Positions 15,517 to 25,138 are shown, numbered from the stretch's first letter. The stretch is DNA of 64,000 nucleotides from Flagellimonas aquimarina (GCF_003149745.1 NZ_QGEG01000002.1:372001-436000); one strand, 5' to 3'. The notes: a model not told the origin generated them from the letters alone. A program made the numbers and translations.

Positions 15517-17394
15517 TTATCCCTCTAAAATGGCAGAAAGTTCAAACCAGCGTTCGGTTTTGGTTTCAATTGAGTCTGATATTTTCTTCAACTCAATAGA
15601 TAACTGTGCAATTTCATCTCCAGTTAAAGCAGGGTCAGTAAAATTAGTATGCAATACTTTTTTTTGTTCTTCTAATTTTTGTATTTCCTTTTCTAGCTGT
15701 TTATGCTCCTTTTGTTCTGAATAAGAAAGCTTTTTAGAAACTCCTTTTTCTTTCCAACTGGTTTTTTCGATTTTTTCTGAGCTGTGGTTTTTAGCCTCTC
15801 GCTCTGCTATTACCTTGCTACTTTCATAGGTTCTGTAATCTGAGTAATTTCCAGGAAAGTCTTCTATAATCCCCTTTCCTTTAAATACAAACAAATGATC
15901 CACAATTTTATCCATAAAATAACGGTCATGGGAGACTACGATCAAGCACCCAGGAAAGTCCAATAAAAAACTCTCTAAAACATTCAAGGTAACAATATCC
16001 AGATCGTTGGTGGGTTCATCCAAAATTAGGAAGTTTGGGTTTTGGATAAGAACAGTACAGAGATATAAACGTTTACGTTCTCCACCACTTAGTTTTTCAA
16101 CAAAATCATACTGTTTTTTTCGGTCAAAAAGAAAGCGCTCCAATAATTGTTGTGCCGAAATCTGTTTTCCCTTTTTTAAGGGAATGTAATCTCCAAATTC
16201 CCTAATAACATCAATAACCTTTTGTCCTTCCTTTGCATGTATTCCTTTTTGAGTGTAGTACCCAAATTTTAGGGTATCACCCACTACTACTTTTCCTCCA
16301 TCAACAGTTTCTTTTTGGGTAATGATGTTTAAGAATGTGGATTTTCCTGTTCCATTTTCACCAATTATCCCAACACGTTCTCCTTTAGAGAAGTTATAGT
16401 CAAACTTTTCTAAAATAATCTTATCATCGAATGATTTGGAAACATTGTGCAGTTCTAAAATTTTACTTCCTAAGCGCTCCATGTTTAACTCCAATTGCAC
16501 TTGATGATCGCTTCTTCTTTGGTGTGCCTTTTGTTTTATTTCTTTAAAATCATCAATTCTGGATTTGGATTTGGTAGTACGGGCCTTTGGTTGTCTGCGC
16601 ATCCAATCCAATTCTTTTTTAAAAAGCAATTTTGATTTGTGCTGTTCAACAACTTCACGCTCCATTCGCGCTTCTTTTTCCCTTAGATAATAGGAGTAAT
16701 TACCTTTATAGCTGTACAATTGATTATTGTCCAGTTCTATGATTTCATTACAAACGCGCTCTAAGAAATAGCGATCATGCGTAACCATGAAAAGGGTTAT
16801 GTTTTCTTTAGTGAAATAAGCCTCTAACCATTCGATCATTTCTAAATCTAAATGATTTGTTGGTTCATCTAGAATAAGTAAGTCTGGCCTGTTCAGGATA
16901 GCGTTGGCTAGAGCCAGGCGTTTTTTTTGTCCACCAGATAGCGTTCCTACTTTTAAATGAAGCTTATCTAAATGTAATCTAAAGAGAATCTGTTTGTATT
17001 GGGTCTCAAAATCCCAAGCGTTATGCCGCTCCATAGCTTCAAAAGCTTTTTGGTATTGTTCTGCATTATCAGGATTTTGAACGGCCTGCTCATAGTTGGA
17101 GATAATTTTTAAAACTTCATTATCCGTACTGAAAATGGTTTCCTCAATGGTTAAATCTGGATTTAGATTAGGTTCTTGTTCCAAAAAGGCAATTTTTATT
17201 CCTTTTCTGCTTGTCACTTGTCCAGTTTCTGAGCTGTCCTTGCCAGAAATGATATTGAGAATGGAAGTTTTTCCGCTTCCATTTTTGGCAATTAGCGCAA
17301 TTTTTTGGTCTTTGTTTATTCCAAAGGAAATGTCGGAGAAAAGAACCAGCTCTCCATAAGATTTAGATATATTTTCTACGGTCAATAAATTCAT
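15517..17394 (-). CDS. ABC-F family ATPase, Uup-like
   Basis: This 625-residue protein has two ABC ATPase modules and no membrane segments, the mark of the ABC-F class acting on ribosomes. The first module shows Walker A AKNGSGKTSIL, signature LSGGQKKRLALA and Walker B LLILDEPTNHLD. The second shows GENGTGKSTFL, LSGGERKRLYL and LILDEPTNDLD. The linker (about residues 240-310) is rich in Arg and Lys. The C-terminal extension (about 550-625) is a coiled coil like that of Uup. Roles known for relatives are rescue of stalled ribosomes and suppression of transposon excision. A methyltransferase-like gene follows closely. The class is certain; the Uup assignment is based on the coiled-coil tail. 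Confidence 0.93.
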   Translation of the reverse strand: MNLLTVENISKSYGELVLFSDISFGINKDQKIALIAKNGSGKTSILNIISGKDSSETGQVTSRKGIKIAFLEQEPNLNPDLTIEETIFSTDNEVLKIISNYEQAVQNPDNAEQYQKAFEAMERHNAWDFETQYKQILFRLHLDKLHLKVGTLSGGQKKRLALANAILNRPDLLILDEPTNHLDLEMIEWLEAYFTKENITLFMVTHDRYFLERVCNEIIELDNNQLYSYKGNYSYYLREKEARMEREVVEQHKSKLLFKKELDWMRRQPKARTTKSKSRIDDFKEIKQKAHQRRSDHQVQLELNMERLGSKILELHNVSKSFDDKIILEKFDYNFSKGERVGIIGENGTGKSTFLNIITQKETVDGGKVVVGDTLKFGYYTQKGIHAKEGQKVIDVIREFGDYIPLKKGKQISAQQLLERFLFDRKKQYDFVEKLSGGERKRLYLCTVLIQNPNFLILDEPTNDLDIVTLNVLESFLLDFPGCLIVVSHDRYFMDKIVDHLFVFKGKGIIEDFPGNYSDYRTYESSKVIAEREAKNHSSEKIEKTSWKEKGVSKKLSYSEQKEHKQLEKEIQKLEEQKKVLHTNFTDPALTGDEIAQLSIELKKISDSIETKTERWFELSAILEG

Positions 17395-17417
17395 TGAAAT
17401 AATTTACGGTGATTCTC

Positions 17418-18587
17418 CTACTTCTTCATGAATTTTAAGAGATAGAAATAGCGGGTTGCCAAAGTTAAAAGTAAAGGAATTACTATTGGAGAAAAAACTT
17501 GAACCCCTAAAATCCACAATAAGATCAAAACACATAGAAGCGCTAAAGCAAACCAAATATATTTAGGCAACCAAGTGGGCAATTGATTTTGAAACACAAA
17601 AACAAAAGCAACAACTAAATTTAAAGGTAGGGCCCACAAAGAATTAAAATTTTTTGGGGTGGAAGTGTGGTCAGTGGCGAACCATAGCAATAGTATGCAG
17701 GTGCCAATAATCCCAGTTATCAAAAACAATGAAAAGTCTAGCCAACGGCTTCGAGTTTTATGTTTGTGGTCAAGATATGTTACTATGCCCGTGAACAAAA
17801 ACAATAAAGTGAACCAAAATAGCGGAGACATTGGAAAGAAACCATTTCTGGTATGTTCGCTGTAGTCTAGGATGGTACGTTCCCTTTCTAACAGAGGTTT
17901 GCCACTCTTTGTTGTATTTCTCATCTGTTCCATGGCATAATAAGGCAAAAACATGTGCTCTTTTACAGTTGCCTTTCTATCCACTACAGCTCCAAAAGCT
18001 AAATCAATACCAAAAGAGGACCATGAATTAATGTCCAAATTTTGTCTTACAAGCTCCCTAAAAGAGTATAACCTATCTAAATGTGAACCGTCAAAAACGA
18101 TGGCATCGCCAAATTGCTGTACTAAGATATCTCCTGTAATACTAGAGCAGTTGTTCAGTAAGGGGTCGTATAGATAATCCCTGTTTTCTGGTAAATAATT
18201 ATTCTCGAAAAAAATGAGCAAGTTGTTTTTTTCCGCTAAACTCAGGTCCAAAATCTGCTCTTTTACCCATCTCTTTTCCATTTCATATTCAAACAGAAAT
18301 CTATCAAAACTTCTTCTGGAAAGTGAATAAATCAATTTTCCTTTGGCAAAGTTTAAATAGAAGTTGGGTCTGTTAAAGTCAAAAGTTCCATAATTGTAGA
18401 CCACGTCAATGCCTAAAACAGAATCTTGAACGCGAAAAGCGCTATGGCCAAAAGCAGAAAAGAGCTGATCTCCTGATGCACAGGTAAGAAAACTGATTTT
18501 GGAATTTTCGGTTAGGGTAGGGGTTTGGGAAAAACTACTTTTCCCAACTATAAAAAGCATTACCAAAAAGAAAATGTAATGTCTCAT
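17418..18587 (-). CDS. DUF4105 domain membrane protein
   Basis: The 389-residue product starts with a signal peptide (VGKSSFSQ) followed by the DUF4105 domain (about residues 25-200), with the family motifs ASGDQLFSAFGHSAFRVQD, YNYGTFDFNRPNFYLNFAKGKL, and NCSSITGDIL. Five hydrophobic segments fill the C-terminal 150 residues, ending in a basic KFMKK. DUF4105 is a periplasmic papain-like-looking domain (conserved Cys, His) of unproven activity, often tied to lipoprotein or envelope functions. It is transcribed away from pssA and lies 23 nt before the ABC-F gene on the same strand, perhaps in one operon. The family call is sound; catalysis is not shown. Confidence 0.88.
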   Translation of the reverse strand: MRHYIFFLVMLFIVGKSSFSQTPTLTENSKISFLTCASGDQLFSAFGHSAFRVQDSVLGIDVVYNYGTFDFNRPNFYLNFAKGKLIYSLSRRSFDRFLFEYEMEKRWVKEQILDLSLAEKNNLLIFFENNYLPENRDYLYDPLLNNCSSITGDILVQQFGDAIVFDGSHLDRLYSFRELVRQNLDINSWSSFGIDLAFGAVVDRKATVKEHMFLPYYAMEQMRNTTKSGKPLLERERTILDYSEHTRNGFFPMSPLFWFTLLFLFTGIVTYLDHKHKTRSRWLDFSLFLITGIIGTCILLLWFATDHTSTPKNFNSLWALPLNLVVAFVFVFQNQLPTWLPKYIWFALALLCVLILLWILGVQVFSPIVIPLLLTLATRYFYLLKFMKK

Positions 18588-18688
18588 TTCTGACTTTATC
18601 AGCGCAAATATCTAAATAAATACCACAAGGAGGAACATGAAAACCCAACACTTTGTTTTTTACCTTATTTTTACGAAAATCGAAGCAT

Positions 18689-19420
18689 ATGAGGCGATAC
18701 ATTCCCAACTTTTTAACACTTCTCAATCTATTAAGTGGTTGTGTAGCAACCGTCTTTGCTGTGCTGAACCATCTAGAACTGGCTGCACTTTTTGTGTTTA
18801 TAGGAATTTTCTTTGATTTTTTTGATGGATTGGCAGCTCGTCTTTTAAACGTTCAAAGCGAGATAGGCGTTCAACTAGATTCTTTGGCGGACATGGTTAC
18901 AAGTGGATTGGTGCCTGGGATTGTAATGTTCCAATTATTGCAAATGTCGGAAACCGGTGGTTGGAATCTTGGGTTCTTTGGCCACGAAACGGAGATGACC
19001 ATACTTCCTTTTTTCGGATTTATTATCACTTTGGCCTCTGCATATAGATTGGCTAAATTCAACTTGGATGAAAACCAAGTTTCTTCTTTTATTGGATTGC
19101 CCACACCTGCAAATAGCCTTTTTATCCTTGCGTTACCCTTGATTTTGCTATATCATAACAGTAATGAATTGAACGAGGTTATTCTAAATCAATGGTTTTT
19201 AATGGGCTTAACTTTGGTAAGCGCTTATTTACTGAATTCTAAAATAAAACTGTTTGCACTGAAGTTCGATAACTGGAGTTTTAAGGATAACTCGGTCCGC
19301 TATCTTTTTTTGATTGGAAGTTTGGTTATGCTGCTTACTTTAAAATTTCTGGCAGTCCCCCTTATTGTGGTATTTTATATTTTAGCTTCACTGTTAACTA
19401 CAAATAGCAAGAAAGCCTAA
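18689..19420 (+). CDS. pssA: CDP-diacylglycerol--serine O-phosphatidyltransferase
   Basis: PssA makes phosphatidylserine from CDP-diacylglycerol and serine, the step before phosphatidylethanolamine. The CDP-alcohol phosphotransferase motif is complete: DGLAAR, eight residues, G, three residues, D, three residues, D (inside residues about 45-75). About eight hydrophobic segments cover the rest. The ATG at 18689 gives the family start MRRYIPNFLTLLNLLSGC; the longer frame from a TTG at 18653 is unlikely. The stop codon interlocks by 4 nt with that of the convergent lptB gene. The identity is clear from the motif and the N-terminus. Confidence 0.95.
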   Translation: MRRYIPNFLTLLNLLSGCVATVFAVLNHLELAALFVFIGIFFDFFDGLAARLLNVQSEIGVQLDSLADMVTSGLVPGIVMFQLLQMSETGGWNLGFFGHETEMTILPFFGFIITLASAYRLAKFNLDENQVSSFIGLPTPANSLFILALPLILLYHNSNELNEVILNQWFLMGLTLVSAYLLNSKIKLFALKFDNWSFKDNSVRYLFLIGSLVMLLTLKFLAVPLIVVFYILASLLTTNSKKA

Positions 19421-20157
19421 AAATCCAATTTCTTTTTTCTGAGCTCAAAATTTTGACCTAGGTACACTTTTCTTACCATTTCGTCTTGTGCCAAATCTTC
19501 TGGGATACCCGCTTTTAATATGCCTCCTTCAAACATTAAATAAGACCGTTCTGTTATAGCCAAGGTTTCCTGTACATTATGGTCTGTGATCAAAATACCA
19601 ATATTCTTGTTTTTTAGTTGGGCAACTATTCGTTGAATATCTTCTACAGCAACAGGGTCAACACCGGCAAAGGGTTCATCTAAAAGTATGAATTTAGGGT
19701 CGGTTGCCAACGCACGTGCAATTTCTGTTCGTCTACGCTCACCACCTGATAATAGGTCCCCTCTGTTTTTTCGAATATGGCCTAAACCAAATTCATCAAT
19801 CAAGGATTCCATTTTCATATGTTGTTCTTTCTTGCTTAATTTGGTAAGCTGCAGAACGCTTAAAATATTTTTTTCAATGCTCAACTTTCTAAAAACTGAA
19901 GCTTCTTGGGCCAAATAGCCAATTCCGTTTTGAGCTCGTTTATACATGGGGAAATTGGTAATTTCCATGTTATCCAAGTAGATTTTTCCGCCGTTTGGTT
20001 TTATTAGACCAACAATCATATAAAATGAAGTGGTTTTTCCAGCACCATTTGGCCCTAATAGGCCAACGATCTCCCCTTGATTTACTTCAAGAGAAATTCC
20101 TTTTACAACTTTTCGGCCTCTATAGGCCTTCATAATGTTTTCAGCTCTTAGCTTCAT
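19417..20157 (-). CDS. lptB: LPS export ABC transporter ATP-binding protein LptB
   Basis: LptB powers LptFG, which extracts lipopolysaccharide from the inner membrane for transport to the outer membrane. The 246-residue protein has Walker A GPNGAGKTT, the signature LLSGGERRRTEIARAL, Walker B FILLDEPFAGVDP and the switch His in LITDHNV. It is of the usual length. The gene is the last of the minus-strand run kdsD, tatC, AhpD-like, lptB, which suggests shared expression with KDO synthesis. It converges on pssA with stop codons that overlap by 4 nt. Identity is very well supported. Confidence 0.96.
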   Translation of the reverse strand: MKLRAENIMKAYRGRKVVKGISLEVNQGEIVGLLGPNGAGKTTSFYMIVGLIKPNGGKIYLDNMEITNFPMYKRAQNGIGYLAQEASVFRKLSIEKNILSVLQLTKLSKKEQHMKMESLIDEFGLGHIRKNRGDLLSGGERRRTEIARALATDPKFILLDEPFAGVDPVAVEDIQRIVAQLKNKNIGILITDHNVQETLAITERSYLMFEGGILKAGIPEDLAQDEMVRKVYLGQNFELRKKKLDF

Positions 20158-20213
20158 AAGAATTCGTCAAAACTAAACATAATCCAGATCAGGCATTGGA
20201 CTTTGTGAATTTT

Positions 20214-20564
20214 TTATGTCTCCATATTTTCCAATTCTTCCCAGTATTCAAACGCTCGCCTTAGGTGCGGGATAACTATAGTACCTCCTATCAAAGTTGC
20301 AATACCGAGGGTTTCCATAACTTCTTCCTTGGTTACACCTTCGTTCTTGGAGCTTTCTAAATGGTATTTTACGCAATCATCACAACGCATTACCGCTGAA
20401 GCCACGAGTCCCAAAAGTTCTTTTGTTTTTACGTCCAATGCTCCTGCCATGAAAGCGTTGGTATCTAAATTAAAAATCCTCTTGATTAGTTTATTGTTTT
20501 CCGCCAATAATTTGTCGTTCATTTGAGAACGATAGGTATTGAACTCTTCTACTTTATTTTGCAT
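20214..20564 (-). CDS. carboxymuconolactone decarboxylase / AhpD-like protein
   Basis: This 116-residue protein has the AhpD-like fold signature: RCDDCVKYHLESSKNEGVTKEE, where the CxxC and nearby His form a redox-active site, followed by the helix EEVMETLGIATLIGGTIV. Members act as peroxide-linked disulfide reductases or remain uncharacterised; a true gamma-carboxymuconolactone decarboxylase role is unlikely without an aromatic degradation cluster. It overlaps tatC by 11 nt and so is cotranscribed with it. Its substrate is unknown. The intact CxxC argues for a thiol redox function in the cytoplasm. Confidence 0.9.
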   Translation of the reverse strand: MQNKVEEFNTYRSQMNDKLLAENNKLIKRIFNLDTNAFMAGALDVKTKELLGLVASAVMRCDDCVKYHLESSKNEGVTKEEVMETLGIATLIGGTIVIPHLRRAFEYWEELENMET

Positions 20565-21387
20565 TCCTTTTTGCCTTTTTTGCCTCTTTTTTTAAAACCA
20601 CTTTTGAAATATAAATACTGATCTGATATAAAATAAGTACTGGAACGGATACCACAATTTGACTTGCCACATCAGGAGGGGTTATTACCGCAGACAGAAT
20701 AAGGACAACAACCAGAGCTATTTTTCTGTATTTTTTTAAGATTTCTGGGGTTACCAATCCAACTTTGGTTAAAAAGTAAATGATGATGGGAAGCTCAAAC
20801 ATTATTCCGCAAGCAATGACCGAGGCTCTTACAGTGGCAATAAAAGAACTAATATCGATCTCATTGAGCACCTCTTTGCTTACTTGATAGGTCCCCAAAA
20901 AATTAATGGACAAAGGGGCCACTACGTAATAGCCAAATAGCACCCCCATAAAAAAGAGTGCTGATGCCACAAGAATAAAACCTCTAGAATGTTTGCGTTC
21001 ATTTTCATGGAGTCCTGGGCTAATAAATCGCCAAACTTCCCATAAAACATATGGAAATGCAATGATGAAACCAGCCCAAATAGATGTCCAAATATGAGCA
21101 GAAAACTGCCCGGCCATTGTGCGGTTCTGTATGGTAAACGGTAATGAATCTGAACAAAATTCAGAGTTGATTCCAAAGAAGGTGGCTATTTTACAAAAAA
21201 ACTGGTAGGTTGGAAAATCCATTTTTTTGGGACCAAAAAGAACTGTATCAAAGATGAAGTCCTTCATAAAAAAAGCAGCACAGGCTACTAAAACAATTGC
21301 AACTACAGACCTAATTAAGTGCCACCTTAATTCTTCCAAATGGTCTAAAAAAGACATTTCGTCAGGGTTCTCTAACTTTTTTGCCAT
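20554..21387 (-). CDS. tatC: twin-arginine translocase subunit TatC
   Basis: TatC is the receptor of the twin-arginine pathway, which exports folded proteins. The 277-residue sequence opens with the family motif MSFLDHLEELRWHLIRS and carries about six membrane segments, with the conserved cytoplasmic and periplasmic loops (FISPGLHENERKHSRGF; SLPFTIQNRTMAGQFSAHIW). An insert of about 40 residues between the first two segments (KKMDFPTYQFFCKIATFFG) is usual in Bacteroidota TatC. Its start touches the end of kdsD by one base and its end overlaps the AhpD-like gene. No tatA gene is next to it. Identity is certain. Confidence 0.97.
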   Translation of the reverse strand: MAKKLENPDEMSFLDHLEELRWHLIRSVVAIVLVACAAFFMKDFIFDTVLFGPKKMDFPTYQFFCKIATFFGINSEFCSDSLPFTIQNRTMAGQFSAHIWTSIWAGFIIAFPYVLWEVWRFISPGLHENERKHSRGFILVASALFFMGVLFGYYVVAPLSINFLGTYQVSKEVLNEIDISSFIATVRASVIACGIMFELPIIIYFLTKVGLVTPEILKKYRKIALVVVLILSAVITPPDVASQIVVSVPVLILYQISIYISKVVLKKEAKKAKRNAK

Positions 21388-22352
21388 TATAGAATTCCTT
21401 CGTTTATGAGGTTATGAATATGAACCACACCTGCATATTGGCCTTTGTCAAAAGCCAGAAGCTGTGAAATCCCTTTTCCCTGAAGTATAGCCAATGCCTT
21501 AACTGCCAATGTATCAACATCTACTGATTTAGGATTTGAGGTCATAATATCTTTTGCCGTAAGACCATTTATATTATCATATTTACTCAGCATTCTTCTA
21601 ATATCTCCATCCGTTACGATACCAACAACTGCATTGTTTTCCATTACGGCAGTTACACCTAACATTTTCTCAGATATCTCAACAATAACCTTTTTTACAC
21701 TTGAGTTAGCATCAACAAGAGGTTTCTGATTGTTTATAACAATGTCCGCAACACGTAGGTATAGTTTTTTGCCCAAAGCGCCACCTGGGTGGTACTTGGC
21801 AAAGTCTGAACTACTAAATCCCCTAAGCTCCAAAAGGCTTATTGCAAGGGCATCTCCCATTGCCAATTGTGCGGAAGTACTTGTGGTGGGAGCCAGATTG
21901 TTTGGGCAAGCTTCTTTCTCAACATAGGTGCTTAGAGCAAAATCTGCCTGTTTAGCCAACACAGAATCCATGTTTCCGGTAATGCCTATTAATTTGTTCT
22001 TTCCAATCTTTATCAAAGGGAGTAGTGCCTTTATTTCGGGGGTGTTTCCACTCTTAGAGATGCATACTACAACATCATTTTCTTGGATGGTTCCTAAATC
22101 TCCATGAATGGCATCAGCAGCATGCATAAAGATGGCTGGCGTGCCCGTAGAATTAAGGGTAGCAACAATTTTAGATGCTATTATAGCACTTTTGCCGACT
22201 CCGGATACCACAACCCTTCCTTCGGATGCTAGAATATATTGTACGGCATGGGCGAATTGTTCATCAAGTAGGTTGACCAAATTTTGTATGGCCTTACTCT
22301 CAGTTTCAATGGTTCTTTTCGCAATGGATAAAATAGACTGGATGTTGTTCAA
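21387..22352 (-). CDS. kdsD: arabinose-5-phosphate isomerase, KpsF/GutQ family
   Basis: This enzyme interconverts ribulose 5-phosphate and arabinose 5-phosphate, the first step to KDO for lipopolysaccharide. Its 321 residues hold a SIS domain (about 30-180; GVGKSAIIASKIVATLNSTG, HGDLGTIQENDVVVCISKSGNTPE) and two CBS domains (about 205-320; IVTDGDIRRML). No upstream ATG is available before an in-frame stop, so TTG at 22352 is the likely start (MNNIQSILSIAKRTIETE). It is the first gene of the run toward lptB, in keeping with LPS synthesis, and is divergent from recQ. The function is well supported. Confidence 0.94.
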   Translation of the reverse strand: MNNIQSILSIAKRTIETESKAIQNLVNLLDEQFAHAVQYILASEGRVVVSGVGKSAIIASKIVATLNSTGTPAIFMHAADAIHGDLGTIQENDVVVCISKSGNTPEIKALLPLIKIGKNKLIGITGNMDSVLAKQADFALSTYVEKEACPNNLAPTTSTSAQLAMGDALAISLLELRGFSSSDFAKYHPGGALGKKLYLRVADIVINNQKPLVDANSSVKKVIVEISEKMLGVTAVMENNAVVGIVTDGDIRRMLSKYDNINGLTAKDIMTSNPKSVDVDTLAVKALAILQGKGISQLLAFDKGQYAGVVHIHNLINEGIL

Positions 22353-22541
22353 TGTAATAAACAGATTATCTAATTGTATTCCTAAAAGAATATGTTATAT
22401 TTAAGATTACAAAACTAAACAAACTATCTTTTACTAACCATTTATGGAGGATAGAATACTTCTTCCTTAAAATTGATATTCAAAATTAAAAATTTGCAGT
22501 CTTATAATTTAGATTGCCAGATTTAAATCGAAAATACGGAA

Positions 22542-24743
22542 ATGGGTCTTACTAATACCGATTTGCACTCCTCACTAAAAAAATATTTTGGTTTTTCAAA
22601 ATTTAAGGGGCTACAAGAAAAAGTAATACAAAACATACTAGAGAACAAGGACACTTTTGTAATAATGCCTACAGGTGGAGGCAAGTCTCTTTGTTATCAA
22701 CTGCCGGCAATTATGAAAGAGGGTACCTCTATCGTGGTTTCTCCCTTAATTGCGCTTATGAAGAACCAAGTTGATGCCATTCGCGGTGTATCCGATGAGC
22801 ACGGCATTGCCCATGTTTTAAATTCTTCACTAACAAAAACTGAGGTAAAACAGGTAAAAGAAGATATTACCAATGGGATCACGAAATTATTATACGTTGC
22901 TCCGGAGTCTTTGACAAAGGAGGAGAACGTGGAGTTTTTAAAAGGTGTTCCACTATCCTTTGTCGCGGTGGACGAAGCACACTGTATCTCAGAATGGGGT
23001 CATGACTTTAGGCCAGAGTATCGCAATCTAAAAAGTATAATTAATCGTTTGGGTGAAAACATTCCCATTATTGGGCTTACTGCAACGGCTACGCCAAAGG
23101 TGCAGGAAGATATTATCAAAAACTTAGGAATGACAGATGCCAAGGTTTTCAAGGCATCTTTTAACAGACCCAATTTGTTTTATGAAGTACGCCCTAAAAC
23201 ACAAAATGTTGATGGCGATATCATTCGTTTTGTAAAACAGAACCAAGGAAAATCTGGGATTATCTATTGTCTTAGTAGAAAAAGAGTAGAAGAACTGGCC
23301 CAAGTTTTACAGGTTAATGGGGTTAGTGCGGTGCCATATCATGCCGGTTTTGATGCTAAAACACGGTCAAAGTACCAAGACATGTTTTTAATGGAAGATG
23401 TTGATGTGGTAGTTGCCACAATTGCCTTTGGCATGGGCATAGATAAACCAGATGTGCGTTTTGTGATTCATCATGACATTCCAAAAAGTATTGAAAGTTA
23501 CTATCAAGAGACAGGAAGAGCAGGAAGAGATGGTGGTGAGGGACATTGTTTGGCGTTTTATTCTTACAAGGACGTTGAAAAATTAGAAAAGTTCATGTCT
23601 GGAAAACCAGTGGCTGAGCAGGAAATCGGGAATGCTCTCTTACAAGAAATTGTAGCATATGCAGAAACTTCTATGTCTCGCAGAAAATTCATCCTCCATT
23701 ATTTTGGGGAAGATTTTGATGGGGAAAAGGGAGAAGGTGCGGATATGGATGATAATGCAAGAAACCCCAAGAAAAAAGAAGAGGCTCAAGATGATGTAAT
23801 TAAACTTTTGACCGTTGTTAAAGGAACCAACGAAAAATTTAAGACAAAAGAAACCGTAAAAATATTGGTTGGCAAAGTAAATGCCATGATATCATCACAC
23901 AAAACAGACGAAAAGGATTTCTTCGGAATTGGCTCTGAAAGGGATGAAGCTTATTGGATGGCATTGACTAGGCAGGTGCTGGTGGCAGGCCTGTTAAAAA
24001 AAGAAATTGAGCAATACGGTATTTTACATTTAACCGAAGCAGGCAGGAATTTTTTAATTGAACCCTGCTCTTTTCTAATGACCAAAGACCATATTTATAG
24101 CGAGGAGAATAATGATGCCATCATAACAGCAAGTAAATCGGGAGGTGGCTCTACAGATGATAAATTGCTGAAATTGTTGCGTGATTTGCGAAAAAATGAA
24201 GCAAAAAAGATTGGTGTACCACCTTTTGTGGTGTTTCAGGATCCATCTTTGGAGGATATGGCCCTAAAATATCCTATTAACAATGAAGAGCTCCTTACCA
24301 TTCACGGGGTTGGAGAAGGAAAGGCCAAAAAGTATGGCAAACCATTTTTAAATCTAATTGCCGGTTATGTGGAAGAGAACGATATCATCAGACCAGATGA
24401 TCTTGTGGTTAAAAGCACTGGTGCCAATTCTGGTTTAAAACTGTACATCATCCAAAATGTTGACAGAAAGTTGCCTTTAGATGATATTGCTTCGGCAAAG
24501 GGTTTGGAATTGCCATCTCTTATTAAAGAAATGGAACAGATTGTATTTAGCGGAACAAAGTTGAACATTGGGTATTGGGTTGATGAAATACTTGACGAAG
24601 ACCAACAAGAAGAAATCCATGAATATTTTTTAGAAGCAGATTCAGACTCCATATCTCAAGCAATTGATGAGTTTGATGGCGACTATGAAGATGAAGAATT
24701 AAGGCTCTACAGGCTCAAATTCATTAGTGAAGTGGCGAATTAA
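22542..24743 (+). CDS. recQ: ATP-dependent DNA helicase RecQ, zinc-ligand cysteines absent
   Basis: RecQ unwinds DNA with 3'-5' polarity in recombination repair. The 733-residue protein has Walker A PTGGGKS (43-49), DEAH (144-147), the aromatic-rich loop CISEWGHDFRPEY and motif VI QETGRAGRDGG. An HRDC domain with GVGEGKAKKYG lies near 585-625. In the RecQ zinc subdomain (about 370-410) every cysteine expected to bind zinc is replaced: AETSMSRR stands for the first pair and DMDDNARNPKK for the CDNC pair. The flanking HYFGE motif is kept. A winged-helix region follows. The gene starts in the space divergent from kdsD and its stop interlocks with a convergent DUF2752 gene. Confidence 0.96.
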   Translation: MGLTNTDLHSSLKKYFGFSKFKGLQEKVIQNILENKDTFVIMPTGGGKSLCYQLPAIMKEGTSIVVSPLIALMKNQVDAIRGVSDEHGIAHVLNSSLTKTEVKQVKEDITNGITKLLYVAPESLTKEENVEFLKGVPLSFVAVDEAHCISEWGHDFRPEYRNLKSIINRLGENIPIIGLTATATPKVQEDIIKNLGMTDAKVFKASFNRPNLFYEVRPKTQNVDGDIIRFVKQNQGKSGIIYCLSRKRVEELAQVLQVNGVSAVPYHAGFDAKTRSKYQDMFLMEDVDVVVATIAFGMGIDKPDVRFVIHHDIPKSIESYYQETGRAGRDGGEGHCLAFYSYKDVEKLEKFMSGKPVAEQEIGNALLQEIVAYAETSMSRRKFILHYFGEDFDGEKGEGADMDDNARNPKKKEEAQDDVIKLLTVVKGTNEKFKTKETVKILVGKVNAMISSHKTDEKDFFGIGSERDEAYWMALTRQVLVAGLLKKEIEQYGILHLTEAGRNFLIEPCSFLMTKDHIYSEENNDAIITASKSGGGSTDDKLLKLLRDLRKNEAKKIGVPPFVVFQDPSLEDMALKYPINNEELLTIHGVGEGKAKKYGKPFLNLIAGYVEENDIIRPDDLVVKSTGANSGLKLYIIQNVDRKLPLDDIASAKGLELPSLIKEMEQIVFSGTKLNIGYWVDEILDEDQQEEIHEYFLEADSDSISQAIDEFDGDYEDEELRLYRLKFISEVAN

Positions 24744-25138
24744 GGTGCCAGATACTCAAAAGGAAAACCTTTTAAATTTCGCAATACCATAAAAAGAAGG
24801 ACTATACCTAAAATAACCAATGGAGAATATCTATGGTTAAGAAGACTTTCCTGCTTTAAAATTCCCAATTTTGAGGTTACATGTTGCCCAATAACGAACA
24901 TGGCTGGAAGGAACAATAGATTATGGCTTATGGCATCTTTGATTCTTAAATGCAGTAAATCATGAATTGCCCTTTGGCTCCCACATCCGGAACAGTAAAT
25001 TCCAAGGTATGTATTAAAAGGGCACTTTGGAAATAACAGTCCTCTTTCCGGATTGAAAGAAAAGTAAAGGAGTATTGCCAAAACAGACAATACTCCTAAA
25101 AATACTATTACGGATATTTTTTTAATAGCTTCCGGCAT
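24740..25138 (-). CDS. DUF2752 membrane protein, second copy in the cluster
   Basis: This protein of about 132 residues (from the ATG at 25138; a frame from 25168 adds ten polar residues) has three hydrophobic segments. The DUF2752 signature is seen in KCPFNTYLGIYCSGCGSQRAIHDLLH, with three Cys residues in CP and CSGCG and a conserved QR. The function of DUF2752 is unknown; the Cys arrangement could bind a metal or form disulfides at the membrane face. The start overlaps the end of the CD225-family gene by 17 nt. It is the last gene of a four-gene operon that opens with another DUF2752 protein. Its stop overlaps that of recQ by 4 nt. Confidence 0.83.
   Translation of the reverse strand: MPEAIKKISVIVFLGVLSVLAILLYFSFNPERGLLFPKCPFNTYLGIYCSGCGSQRAIHDLLHLRIKDAISHNLLFLPAMFVIGQHVTSKLGILKQESLLNHRYSPLVILGIVLLFMVLRNLKGFPFEYLAP

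Noticed and set aside
18637-18850. Frame with a good AAGGAGG-type site before an ATG at 18637
   Set aside because: The frame is out of phase with pssA and overlaps it; Bacteroidota do not rely on such sites, and pssA has a better family start at 18689.
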